From: Ciona savignyi
Taxonomy: Eukaryota; Chordata; Ascidiacea; Phlebobranchia; Cionidae
Assembly: GCA_000149265.1 (NCBI GenBank)
Contig: CH003386.1
Span: forward strand, 730,857 to 794,856
DNA length: 64,000 nt
Reading direction: 5' to 3'
Made by a program: the position numbers and the translations under genes. Positions within the stretch are counted from its first letter, which is position 1. Every line of letters starts with the position of its first letter. Shown here piece after piece: positions 1 to 13,200 of this stretch. The notes under the pieces were generated by a model. The model was not told the DNA's origin. It saw only the letters and a program-made list of their open reading frames with translations, and did not search any database.

Positions 1-813
1 AAGAATGATACCATGCTCATTTCTTATCCCTGGGGTTGCAAAATGACAGTGCATCTAATATGACATTGGTTAGAGCAAATCCAACACCAATGGCTAAGGT
101 GAACAAAGACTTAGTAATGTCATCCTATATAATGTACTAGATCGGTCAACAGGACTTGGCTAAGGATTATGATGATTATGCCTCTGTTTTTTGACTTACA
201 TAGAAACAAGTGAAACTTAATATGGAGCAAAACAATACCACACATTCTGTAGCCATATGGCCATCAAAGCAATGTTGACAGGTGTCATTTTGAACGTATT
301 TACTATTTATATTCTTGCTCACTGTTATTCTTACGAAAAGATGATGAATAAACGGAATTTGTTGACATTTGAGTTTTGACGCATTGTTATTTCAATGCAT
401 CCTTTTCACAGATGGGAAGCCTAAGTAATATATCAAATCAAAAGTTGGCATTTGATAACACGGCTGCGCAAACTTTAAAACTAATCGCATTAAAGGATTT
501 AATCTAGCATTGGAATGTTTCTGTGGTTCTTATAATGCTATAGGATACTTGTATCTATTACGTTGAGGTAATGTACCTAAAATAGTATCTGGCTACAATA
601 CATACGATTATGAAATGACCTCGTATCAACCGAAGGAACACGTGTCTGTTAGTCAAGCCATCCCATATATTTCTGATTATTGAATGATTATGTATATTAA
701 TATGTATTAGCCAAGTGAAAACAATATTAAAAAAAACACTGGTACCATTATAAATATTATTTTAAAAAGCATTATGTTCATTTAACAAAAAAATTAGAAC
801 AATTCAGTTTTAC
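1..813. other. Unannotated left edge, presumed intron of the STARD10-like gene
   Basis: This stretch lies 3' of the last recognisable exon of the minus-strand START-domain gene. That exon ends in phase 1 with a GT donor at 813-812, so at least one more exon must follow. I looked on the minus strand for the expected C-terminal part of the START domain and found nothing convincing. The sequence is AT-rich with no long reading frame. It is most simply an intron, with the remaining exons to the left of the window. Confidence 0.5.
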
Positions 814-2377
814 CTCTTGGGTCAAAATGGGTCAAGTATAAGAAGTCCGCTGAATTTGGACCGGTTGGTCGAATAAGGTAACCTGTGACCAAGGAAATAG
901 CTCTAACCATGTTGCTTTTTGGTGGGTAATCCTGAAATGCAAAGGAAATATTTGATACAATGCTGTTATGTAAAAACACTGCATGTGTAAGGGATTTTGT
1001 ATACCAATAACAAAGAACATTATACCATGTGGTATTCATCATGCAACAGACAAACCCATCATATAACTTATGATACCAATCATCTAACATATGAACCTAC
1101 GTGAACTCAGTAGTACAAGCCGTTAAAGAGGATTAAATATTAATGTTGGGACTAAAAGAGGACATGGTAATGGAAAATTCCCACCCACATAGCTCTGTGG
1201 TTAATGCCACATCCTTTATGTTCAAGGGTGCACCGGTGGCCTTCACAATTCTGTTCACAGACAAACCACATTATGGTGGCCCTTATCCATTGGTTTACTC
1301 TAAAAGCCCTTTATAATCAAGCATATTGAAAATACCAAACAAAAAACAGGTCAGGCAACCTGACTGTTGGCACTGCTTTTTATGTACTCCCTGTCTTGTA
1401 TCATTTTTCCCTCATGGGCATAATACAAGGTGTCTAATCCATAGGGAACCAATCATAAATCAATTACAAGATCCCTAATTATGTGACAATGAAACCAGTG
1501 AAAAATTTTTACTTACAGTGTGAGAGACAGATTTATTTATCATCAAATATTCCTTGGGGTCTCTCATGTTTGGGTAAGCGATCCACGAACATAGAAATAA
1601 CACATCTCTTGGTTTTACTGGAGTTGGACATTTTACTGAAAAAAAAGCACAAACAAAATTTAAAATTGCAGAATTGGTAACTAAAATCGGCAACATGTAA
1701 TATAAAAGTTGGATTACTTTTTTAATAACAACCTTTGTTGAAGCGATTTTTTAAATAGGGGAATAAAAAGACATTTGGAAATTAGAAAGCTTTTTACTTG
1801 GTCACTATCAGTTTTACAGTCATATGGTTTAATTACCTGCATAATACGACACGGTGTTGTTAACACATAGTTTGCATATTTCCTTCATTTCAATCATATC
1901 ATGATCCCATTTTCTTCGGTATTCTGTATCATGGATCACATCGAATAGGGTAGCAGCTGATACGTCGTTAAAAGATGTCACCGCCTACAGAAATAAAGTT
2001 ACTTTAAAAACATCCCTATTTGAACTTTTAGATTATGCAAGAGTCGCAGACAGTCATTTATACATTATTCATAGGCTCCGCAGTACATTATTTTAAGCAC
2101 ATAATGCGTGAATTACCAACTTTTAAAAACTTAAAGTTTAAAGTGTTTTTAAAATATAACAAGCATCCTTTATAAGAATGAATTATAAATGTGGTACAAA
2201 TTGATCAGTAATCCAGACCTTAAGAAGCTTGATGTTGGAGTTGGTTTGGGCTCTGGTTGAAACGCAAACATTCTTTTTGTTAAATATAACTTCCCACCCT
2301 TCCTTCTCTTCAACCATGGATTTAAAATCCTGAAAACTGTTATCATCTGCAGGGAGCACCAGGTCATCTTCATTCAT
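814..2377 (-). CDS. stard10: STARD10-like START-domain lipid-binding protein (5' part, partial)
   Basis: Four phase-compatible minus-strand exons are visible: 2377-2219, 1984-1837, 1635-1517 and 931-814, giving about 181 residues. The start is the ATG at 2377, just before the acidic MNEDDLVL. The domain signatures in order are EEKEGWEVIF (exon 1), DVIHDTEYRRKWD (exon 2), KCPTPVKPRDVLFLCSW (exon 3) and TGYLIRPTGPNS (exon 4). These match the START fold as found in STARD10 and the related phosphatidylcholine-transfer proteins, which bind a single phospholipid in a hydrophobic tunnel. The last helix of the domain and the C-terminus are missing because the gene runs off the left edge. It lies in the same orientation as dachsous, 1.8 kb downstream of it. 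STARD10 is the closest family I can name. PCTP or STARD7 are less likely alternatives. Confidence 0.8.
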
Positions 2378-4172
2378 TGTGGAAAAGTAACAATTTTTTT
2401 ACCACAGCTAAAAGTTGATTCTACCAAGCATACAAGCTGTAGAAAACGTACAATATTAGTGAGATATTAACCGTAGTCAATCTTTTGAAACAATTTCACG
2501 TTTAATGTCCTGTCACATTTGTAAGCCTTTAGCTGGATCAATTGAGGTAATCCCCTTACCCTTAGTCTATCTATACTGAAAATACACACGTGACGCCAAG
2601 CACATTTATACAAATTAAATCGACATGCTACATACAAATATAAAAAGTTACAATATTAACAAATTTAGTCATATAATTCACTTGGTAGGCTTTCACTCAG
2701 TGCATCAGTTTTCTAACGTACAGCCAACGACCTCTACGCACGCACACTGTCTTCTGGTCCGAATGATGTTTACATAGTTACGTATGAAATGTATGGTAAA
2801 TAGAGCATGTCGCCTTTTTTACCTTGGTTGACGGGGAGTATACCCTCTATTGGACAGTAGATCTATCCTTGCAGTGTATCGACACCTGTTTAAGTAAAGT
2901 CGGAGGCCTTAATGTCGTATTCTCAGGACAAAACCAAGCAAGATTATATAGTTTATTATAAATAATTCATGTATTTAAAATGAAAAAAACACAGTTTAAA
3001 ACAATTATCAATCCTACGAGAATCAATGCAAAAACAGCTATTTTCTTTAACATTTTGATAAAAAGCCATACGCTATATTGAAACTGTTAACAAAACTAAA
3101 ATATCTGCTTTAACTGTGTCATCAACAGAAAGGAAGGGAATTACCTTTTTACCGTGCTCAGTTTCGATACCGTGATGGTTAGTGCTACATACTGTTCGTG
3201 GGAGTAATTGAATAAAATAAAATACTGGCTACACTTGTACTAGAAAGTTAAGATGATGCATTGAATATATGGGCCTAGATTAGTCTTATCAATATAAAAC
3301 GCATTCGACAAGTCTATAAATAGATCTTCGTTTAATCGGCCTAAATATATAGCCTATATTTAATTTATAGTCAACAGCTTGGTAGTCCTATAGCGGTTAA
3401 TGTACGGCAAATGAAAAGTCTTTGATTTTATTTCCGATAAGATCATTGATTAATCAGTTATGGGCCTATATTATATATATCAACAATGTTGTTATATACT
3501 ATAGCATTGCCCAAATACCATATTCGGTGGTCATATCCGAGTACCCACAAGATAATTAACTGAAAGAGGGTGTTATACAGCTGCTACTGTTAAGGAAATA
3601 TATATTTTATGCTCGTAAACTTAAAAACAAAATGGCATTGTCTCGGTCAATCTTCATATTACTTCTTGCCCACTATCTGGAAAGGTGTGTTACACATGAT
3701 TGAGGCCTTTGCCTGAACGAGACGACACTGCTCAAGTTCATCTCATTATTGCATTGGATGGAGGCGTTCGTTACCAGCAGTAAGCCATAACCAACTAGTC
3801 ATTCGGTATCAATTTAAACACCCTTTAACTATTAACGAAAATATATAAATCTGACTTGTACGACTTTGTTAAAAGATAGGGCATATGTGTATTAAAACGA
3901 TGAGATAAATGCATTAATATATATTAAAAGCACAAATTCACAGCAAACGGTTAGAATATGAAGACGAAATTACCGGCAGCGTAACATACGCCAATGAAAC
4001 ATACGGTAGCTTGGGTCTCATTATCAACTCAGGGTGTGAACGTTTGCTTATATAGTTCATGTTTTAAGGCATGTGACTCAATTTGTGCTAATAATAAATA
4101 AAAAAAAAGTAGCATACGCAAAAATAATAGGAATAAATGTGCGGTTCGCAGTAAGATGGGCGGATATTTTCG
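2378..4172. other. Spacer between dachsous stop and STARD10-like start
   Basis: This 1.8 kb AT-rich interval must contain the dachsous 3' UTR and the STARD10-like promoter, but I can delimit neither. Read on the minus strand, a canonical AATAAA occurs at 3432-3427, about 740 bases after the dachsous stop codon, and is a possible polyadenylation signal. No coding region was seen. Confidence 0.4.
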
Positions 4173-7100
4173 CTATACGTGTAAAATTCTCTCTTGCCTT
4201 TCGCTGGATAAATTAGTTTCGTCCGATTTCGATCGCCCGATTTGGCCCTTTTCAGAAGGGTAAACTATATTGGCTGTGTACGGAGATGGGGTGTGGGGTG
4301 TTACGGGAGTGAGAGAGGGTGACACGCTGGGTGACATGGCGGGTGAGGTAAAACTGGATTCGTGGCTGATAGGCGACCTGGGTAACGAGGAAAGGGAGAG
4401 TCCCCTATTGTAGGATGACGAGTAAGGAAGGGTGCTCGATTTCGAATTTACCGATGCATCGCTGCGATGGGTACGATGGGACTTGCCACTTCCCACACTC
4501 CCCGGCGGCCGGGTGGCCATTACATAGGAATACGACGGCAGTACTGGGCCGTGTGGGCTGCTAGTATTCGACTGTGGAGCTGGGTAAGTGGGGCTAGGTC
4601 GGGGGTAAAGGCTTTTAGCGGAAGATGAACTTAGATCGAAGGTATTAGCGTTGGATAGCGCTACAGGGGTCGCTATATCTGTCCCATGCTGAGGCACCGC
4701 TGTAAGCAGTGGGGGCGGTCGAGTCGATCGTTCCGATAAAACGGATGATGCCGTGCTGAGTCTGCTACCGACGCTCGAGGCGGATTGCTGCTTCAATCGT
4801 TGCTGCAGCGCCGCCGCTTGCCGGATTGCGCTTGACTCCTCGCGCAGCCGAGCTATCTCCGAGAAGACGCTGCTGAGCGGTTGATATTCCGGCTTCCATT
4901 CATCCGCGCTAGGAAGCGGCGGGGAGGGTGACACCGGGCTTTCCTTGAGAACCCCAAGCGACGCGTGGAGCACAGCGCGACGGTGCCGGTCGTCCAGGTT
5001 GAAATTGGCCGCTGGCGGAGGCTCGGCGCCGCGCATCGGAGGAAGCGAGACAAGCACGTCCTCACCACCGCCCTCATCCCCAAACTCATGGATGCTCTCC
5101 ACACTTTGGGGTCGATTGGCGATTTGCTTTGCCGGAGGTATTGGTGGAGTGTCGGTGGACGAAAGATCGATATCCTGTTATGAAGACAACAAAATCAAAC
5201 TAAAGGGACAAGCTCTCAACTGACCACGTGTCAGATAACCACAAATAACATATACTGAATTTGGGCGGATCTACCCAAATTCAGTATATGTTTCGGTCGC
5301 AGTAACCACTCGGCCACCTGACAGTACCTATAGGTCATATTTTAAAGGACATGCTTGCTGTATATGAATCGGTAGCTCTACTGTTCGACCACATGACCAT
5401 TTTTATAAAGTTTTTTTTAATTGTTTTTTAACCAAGTTTCTAACCCATAATGGGCTCGACACTACGACCGTTTTTATATAGAAATCGGTATGTGTATCGG
5501 AACAAAAACTTGAGAAAATTCATCCGACTATTTTATGGCGTCACCTGCTGGATTCCCGAATCCGGAACGCGTTCGCGCTTTTCACGAATGAGCGACGCGG
5601 AAGACGATTGCTGTCCGGACGACGGCGACGTGGAGTTGATTCGGAGGACTTCTTCGTCTTCCGCCGATCCGTCGTTCCCGGTGTGCGTCGGCTCGCGCGG
5701 TTGCGTCACGCGATGACGTAACGCACGATCGGCAAGACTCGTCGATATGTGAGAAGGATTTCCAAACTGACTCGCTGCGTAAGTGAAGGTGATTTAAATT
5801 CGCAAATTGCTTAAAAAATGTGTTTTATAATTTTTTAAGCGGCCACTTGCATGTTAGCCAGTTTCTTTTAACACTTTTATGTATTTTGTACTGGTATGTT
5901 GTGTTGTTAATTTAACGTAATAACTCTTGTTGTTTTATGTACTGCTTGTCCGGACAGTTCGCTTATTTGGCGAGCGTCCGCGATCCATAGATAAGTTGTG
6001 TCCTTTTGGCATAGCACTTAGTGAACTTGGTCTGAATCGAGTGGATTAATAGGTAACTAAAATAATATTAAGTTGAAAAAGTCTTGGTCATATATATCAA
6101 ACTGCAATAGATCCGGTTATATAACTCCTTTTGGTTCGACCGATTTATTATCACAACCATCGTCCAGTATTTGTTAAGTGCCTTAGCCAAGGGCATAACC
6201 AACCAGCTATAGAGACAGGATTCAATCCGTCACCATTCATCTAAATACTCGCACTATAAACGAGCTACTCTACTAGATTGGATAGTTAATGCAGTCAAAA
6301 TATAGATGTATAAACAACGGTTAATGCATGGTGCAGTGAAAGATTTTAAACCAGCAACTTACAAGTAAAATCGTTGTTTGAAACGCCGTTGGTCAATTTG
6401 CTTCTCGGTGGCGCAGTGCCGCTGGTGGTTGCAACGTTACGCGAACCCCGAAGCATTTTCAGCTGCAAAATAATCCGATCAGACATTTTCTTTGTGGCAC
6501 TCAAAAAACGATCGCCAAAAGCAAGTGAAGTGTATAGTTTTAGGATGCAATGTAAAATAGGTAACTATTAAACCGATGCTGATGCTGGACCGTATTTTGT
6601 GCGCAAAGCTGATGTTTTATCACAAGAAAAACTTATACAGAGTTAAAGTCGAAGAAAAAAGAACAAATCCGAAATCACAGGAACTTGTGTTATTCTAACG
6701 AGGGAAACAATGCCCCTTGCGCTGATAAACGTAAGCAACCCATCCTATGGGGAACATAATATTTATGTTTAACAAAGGTAATCGTCCTGCCCGATGTCGG
6801 GTTACCGGAGTTATTGCGGTGTGGTTATTATAATGGACACGTTCATACAGTTTTTAACCAACCCATATTTCGTTGTGTTTAGAAAACGTTTAGCTGGTTT
6901 TAAGTCCAAGGTCACAACCAACTAGAACTGGTTTCGAATCCGCCACGTTTAGAATAACAGGGTGTCGCGCTACCACTCAGCTAACCGGACGGATGAGTTT
7001 CTTTAAAATCAGCTGCCCTAGCGACGTGTAAATCAAATCCTTGTCACAGGGCTTTACTGTACATAATACATTTGACCTCCACTATTTTCACTACCTGATA

Positions 7101-7290
7101 ATCGCCGGAAGAGCCATTTCCGACCGATTTCCCGTTCTTGTGCACACCGTTAGTATTCACTTGTCCCTGGGTGGCGCCCGTGGGCGAGGTATCATGGGGA
7201 GAAGAAATGTCGTAGAAGCTTTTTCCGTCGCTTTCCACAGGACTTCGATTCGGTGTTTTCGATGTCGAGGCGTCCAATTTGCTTTGCTCT
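4173..7290 (-). CDS. dchs: dachsous exons 50-53: cytoplasmic tail
   Basis: Exons are 7290-7095, 6462-6363, 5774-5545 and 5174-4173. Exons 50-51 encode a serine, threonine and proline-rich linker (SKTPNRSPVESDGKSFYD) with little family similarity. Exon 52 has GSAEDEEVLRIN and VPDSGIQQ, and exon 53 continues DIDLSSTDT; vertebrate DCHS1 has closely similar blocks. Exon 53 has WKPEYQPLSSVFSEIARL near 4898, PPPLLTAV near 4720, SPISHESSFTSPAMSPS near 4370, and ends ILHV before TAG at 4173. The hydrophobic C-terminus could bind a PDZ domain (inference). The tail is where Dachsous binds effectors of polarity and growth. Exons 52-53 are clearly more GC-rich than their surroundings. Confidence 0.93.
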
Positions 7291-10200
7291 CTGTGTTTGT
7301 ATACAGCATTACATATAAGAAAATACTTAACTTATTGTATAGGTAATATTCATAAACAGCCGAAAAATACGTCTACGATACACGTTAACAAAATGAAATA
7401 GGCAACAAATATGTACAGCGATGTTTATAACACTTGTAATCGGAAATAAGATGTTGATAGGTCGCTGTTGCTTAAACATCGAGAAGATTTAAAGCCTTTC
7501 CCTTTGGTATGGGTATGGAGCGGGGTGGTAGGGTTCCATAGGGATTTTAACAACACTAGTTTAATTCCAAACAAGTTTGAGCCCACAAACGTAATGCAGT
7601 TTAAAAAGATTTCAGCAACACAACACCGTGAATACGGCTGTCGATTTTGTTTTATCAGTTTCACCGTACACTGTCGTAACTTATAGCTATGAGGCGACCA
7701 ACCTGTACATCCGCTTGTTGTAGCAGTGCTTGCCGATCAAAATGAGCACAATGGCACACGCTATTCCAGCTATCACGCCGAATACTATGGACAGGATCTG
7801 GGCTTCGGGTGGTATAATGGGCGTTCCTGAGGACATGGTTGCTGATTAGTGGAACGGCAACACTGGAGAAAATCTCATGGGAACACTCGACGTTTCATCG
7901 GAGACTTAGCATATGATGTTTACTATTTTATAATAATCAAAGAAAACACCATGTTTTTAAGTTGAGCTATTTTGCAATGTAAATCGATAATGTGTTTAAA
8001 GAACTTTCTGGGTATTTTCAATATATAAGTGTTGCTTAAACACTTCCAATCCCTTGCATTCTAATCCGAAGTTTAAGAATAGTATTAATACACGTGTCAG
8101 ATATAAATGACTCCTGTACGTCCGTGGCCGAATGGTTAACGCGACCGATACATAAACCGACTCACATACAAAAAAACACGGTCTTAGCAACGAACCTGTA
8201 ATGGTTTCGAAACTAATCATGGTAAAAAAATACATGACTCCCCTGAAAAACCACGAGCTTACGGCGCTTCGTGCTCTTACCTGTTATCTCCACTGTCACG
8301 TGTGTGACCGTTTTTCTCTGCGACGATCGAGCCGACACTCTGAGTATCCTCGCGTTGCCGTTGGTCACCTGCTCACTCAAGCGTATGACTCCTGACGTCA
8401 CGTTGATGACGTAGCCGTGACCGACCGACGCGTCCTCTAGAAAATATTTGACTTCTCCGTCTGCTCCCATGTCGGCGTCGGTGGAGTTTACCTGCAAAAG
8501 CCGGTGTGAAACTTAGCCTTTAAATTATATTATTTTTGTTTTGCCGACAGACTGGTGGTAAAAATGTCCTATATGGTTATGTCTTGTATATGATTCTCAT
8601 TTTGTTCTGTGTTTATCATCGACTTTTTTTCTAGTCCCGTGGGGTAAAATTATAACCTGACTTTTCCGTTTGACTCACCTGACCCACCACATAGCCCTCT
8701 GGGGAGCCATAAGGCACCAGGAACCGATACCCCATTGCGCTGTCCGTATGAAACATTGGTGCGAACTCATCCACTGGCAGTACATCAATGGACACCGGTA
8801 TTATGTCGGAGGATCCGCCCGCGTCGGTCGCCACAACATAAAAGAAATACCGGTCGCACTGCTCGAAGTCAAGACTGGAAAAAAATATTTTTCGGTCAAT
8901 ATAAATAATGGAAAACATACTGTTTTTTTTGTGATTATATATAAAGAGGAATATGTGCTATTCGGTAATTATAAAAGAAAATATCCTTTTTTAATATTTA
9001 TAAAGGGAAATATGTTTATTTTTTGTAATTAATTTTGTAATTTTTAAATAAATTATGTTGTTTTTGGTATCGACTACACATTGGTAGTAAGAACACTAGT
9101 GTTAATCTTTCTCAACTATTTATTAAATAAACATGTTTTTCTACTGTTTATTTCTGCATCCAATAGATTTAAAATAGACAGAACGTTAAAATTGAGGAAG
9201 CATCGAATACACCTACAATAGATTCGACAAACAATGAGGGAATTCAGACGAAGTTCCGGTAAAATACTAGTTTTCTAATACGTCCAGTACTAAACCCGGT
9301 CACTATTGAGTGTTGTCACTTACTCTTGTGTTGCGTACACTTCCCCTGTTGCGGAGTTCACTCGCATGATGTCCCGATCGTTCGTGCACGTCAAGTCGGT
9401 GGAGCGCGACCGAGCACGTGACAGGCTGTACGTCACGTGTCCGAAAGCGCCGCCATCATTGTCGTCCGCCACGAGACGGAGAAGTGTGGTGTTGGCCTTG
9501 GCGTTCTCCGGGATTTCAGCCTGGGTGTAAGGTGGTGTGACTTACTGGTTAATTCAACTGATATATACACCGAATTCTATACAAAAACGGCATGAATCGA
9601 AACTTATCTTGATAAAAAAAATTATCTCGGGTAATTCATCGTAAAAAAAATCATTTTAAACCGAGATAACATACGTTATGGTTAAATAAAGTGACAAATG
9701 GGCAATGCAGAACGCATACTGTACATAAACAAGCGACTGTACATAAACAAGCGACCTAAGATTATCATTGACCGAAACCGCAGCATAAACCACAGCTCTT
9801 GCCGTGTTTAAGAGGCGCGTCAAAAATGAACTATTAATAAAACCACTTGCTGACCTGCTTGAACAGGATCGTGAAAGTTGGAGGATATTCGTTGACGTCA
9901 TCAACATCCACTATGACGCTAACAATGGCCGACTTGGCAAACGCCGAGTCCCTGTCGTCCCACACTTGCACAGTGAGCTCGTAGTGAGATTGCACTTCGT
10001 AATCCACGTACTGTGGGGAAAGTACGATAACATTTAATTGGATTTGTATTTGTTTGTGTAAGGAACTTAAAATTGAAAAAAAATCCCGTATTGTTGCTGG
10101 TGCGCCCCACTCAGACAGTCGCTGTGATTTTAACAGATTTATTTTTAAGATAACTTCATTTTTGAATAATCAATCGCTTGATACAACCACGTTAGGTTAC

Positions 10201-13200
10201 TTGCAGTGAGAGTACTGGGCAAAAAGCGACCAAGGTAGCGATCGAACTTAGAATCTGACCAGGATTGACCACCGACCTTAACCACCAAAATTATGCCAGT
10301 TATAGGTTTAAGTAATTTTGAAATGACCAAACCAACCTTGGATACTAGCATTGCGCAATCGCTTGTGGCAGGGACGCAATCACCGAGTTCAAATGCGTTG
10401 TCGTCGTTGCCGGATATAATTTTGAACTTGAAATCGGGAGTGAGGTCGTCTTCGTTGGCGTAAAGCTGCGAATGAACATTTTTAGTGAAGGTATATTGAA
10501 CCCGGGCTTAACAGGAAAATTTGTGGATAAAAAAAACAGCAAAAACAGCACAATAAAAAAACAGGTTTCAGCATTTCACTGGTAAACCACATAAATACCG
10601 ATTTATAGGGGTTTGGGTTTAAATATGATTTACCTAAACCAGGTTTAGGCGTGAACAAGGTATCTGCATATCCTTAGGGATTCGGAAAGAGTTTTTTATA
10701 TTGGGTTTGGTATTTTTCAGCCCGGTAATAAAAATGCCGACCCAACCTTTTTGTTCGAACGTTTTTAAGTTGCAGTTATGTCCGATAAGCAGAGAAAAAC
10801 AAATGTGAATAGCAAAAGGAAGGTTTCAAACACATTACGGATGGCACGCCCGTGTTGCCGAATACACGTTCCGAAACACGAATGATGTAATAAACAGATG
10901 CTTCAGTTATATTGTATTTACAGCTGTCATCATTGCTTAAGAGGCATTGAGAAATTGCGTATATCCCTAGAAACACTAATATGTTGTAGCGTTGGCAATT
11001 TAGGTTCTTTTTATCTTTCAAAACAAAATAAAGTTTTTAAAATAAAACAGAAACATGACAAACCTGCACTACAGGCTTAGGGGGCCCTGGCGCTTCCCCG
11101 ATAATATTTTCCACCACTCTACCATGGTACGAGGTCTGGTTGAAAGTCGGCCGATTGTCGTTCACGTCGAGTACGTTGATTAACACTGTGGTATTGCTGT
11201 GAAAAAATATAAGAAAACGGTTAATCTGGTTGGGTTTTTGCAATAGGGAAAATGCACTTAGGTAATGAAGTTAAATTAAACTATAAACAGAAGTGCAAAT
11301 TTTCACATATTTTTACTTTTGCCTCATACTGTTCCATCCAACCCATTTCTAATAAAATGGCTTCCACCATTTTAAAATATGTATGTTGCGATGAAGGTAC
11401 GACTATATATATGATTTTGAGTTTAAATCATTAATACGAGTCTTTTTATACAAAAGTTAGTTCATTTGCACCCGTAGTGGCTGTTACTTTCGACTGGGAA
11501 GGTAAACCAGATTTCAAGTAAGGAAGATTCTTCATTGGTTCCTTCCTATGTTTGAAACAAAAAACCTTTGTCTCGAATGAAAGATTCGACATCTTCGACC
11601 TAATCCACAAAAATCCTATCCTATCCTTGTCCCGATACATATGTTTGAAACATAAAACTAAGCGGTGTGTGTAAAAATTTGTGGATGTTAGCCAATAAAA
11701 AACAAGTTTCCGCATACCACCGGTAAACCACATAAATACCGATTTACAGGTTTGGGCTTAAAGATGATTTACCTAAACCAGGTTTAGGCGTAAACAAGGT
11801 ATCCGCATATCCGAAGGGATTCGAAAAAAGTTTTTTTATTGGGTTTGGTATTTTTCAGCCTTATCCCCGTACATATGTTTGAAACATAAAACATTGCACA
11901 AACCTGCTGAGACTAGGGGTTCCCTGGTCGATCGCGGCCACAATGAGAGAGTAGCGGTCGACGGATTCCCTGTCAAGTTCCCCCGCCACACATATCTCTC
12001 CGAGCACCTGCGTCCCCGGCCCGTCTATGGTGCGAATCTTAAACACCTTGTCAGTGTTGCCGGATAGAATTCTGTGTGGGAAAACACTGGTAAATTTTTA
12101 TGATGTTTACAAAGATATTATAACAGCAACAAAGCGGCCAGGATTTCAAATATGAATACATTATTAAATATTTAAATAAAGATGAGCTCCTGACCAGTTT
12201 ATTACATAACGCAACTGCTTGTGTAACTTCTGTTTTGAAGAATAAACTTATCCAATACAGCACCTTTTTCCGATCTCACCTGTTCATGGGTGTTATTTAA
12301 GTCATTCAGTTTTGTTTTTTTTATACAATAAAGAAATTTTGTCAAATATGTTATTTTGTATCAAGGACAGAGCCGTTAAACATAACTTACTGAACCAAGC
12401 ACAAATTCACTGACCGGTAAACAATAACGTTGTTGTCACGTGAATAGTCGGCGTCGGTAGCGGTGATATTAATGATAGAGAAGTCACGTGATGCGGACTC
12501 GATCACCGAAGCTTCATAACCTTGTTGGTTGAACATCGGAGGGTTGTTGTTTATGTCGGTTATCTGCGACGCAGAGAAAGAGATGTAAACTCGTGAAGAT
12601 TATAAGGTTATTAGAGATAAACGGTAACATCTTTCCAAAAAGTCAAAAGAGGCAAATAATATCAGTCTGCGGCTCGTGGTGGATTCATAACAGAATAATA
12701 AGGTTTTTCCGTGTGTGCGAAATAACGGCAGTCAACAAAATACAGGAAACCATAATATAAAAACAATGCACACATTACTATGGTTTTTGCTCACATTATT
12801 TTAGTGGGTTTACGCAACATCTGCTAAGTACGTTGCCAAAGAAAAATATGATTATTAAGCGGATGGTTTTTATCCACTTAAATTTTGGCTTATGGTCAGG
12901 CGGGTTACCACTCTACTGAGCGGACGATTTCCCATCTGTGGGACAATTGCAGTCGTTTATTCTTGCGTTATCTCCGTGTATGGAAAACACAATGGGCGTG
13001 ATAGCACGGGAAATCGTCAGATTATCTCGCGAATACGTAATTGGCGTTAGTACACGTGTCACCATGCACTAACCCGCCAAGATATTCTACCGAACAATAA
13101 CGCACAAGTATAATATGTAAGATTACCCTTTGTATACATTTTTACCGCACACACTGGTATAAAAAACGAGTACCTGACCGGTTTCCGAACTCAGCACCAT

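Noticed and set aside
4945..5716. Plus-strand open frames over the cytoplasmic tail exons
   Set aside because: They are the antisense of GC-rich dachsous exons 52 and 53, which carry clear family motifs on the minus strand.
8119..8200. Possible tRNA gene (also 25019 and 14877)
   Set aside because: The head resembles a tRNA D-arm, but no anticodon stem or acceptor pairing follows. The same non-tRNA body recurs in several copies, so it is a SINE.
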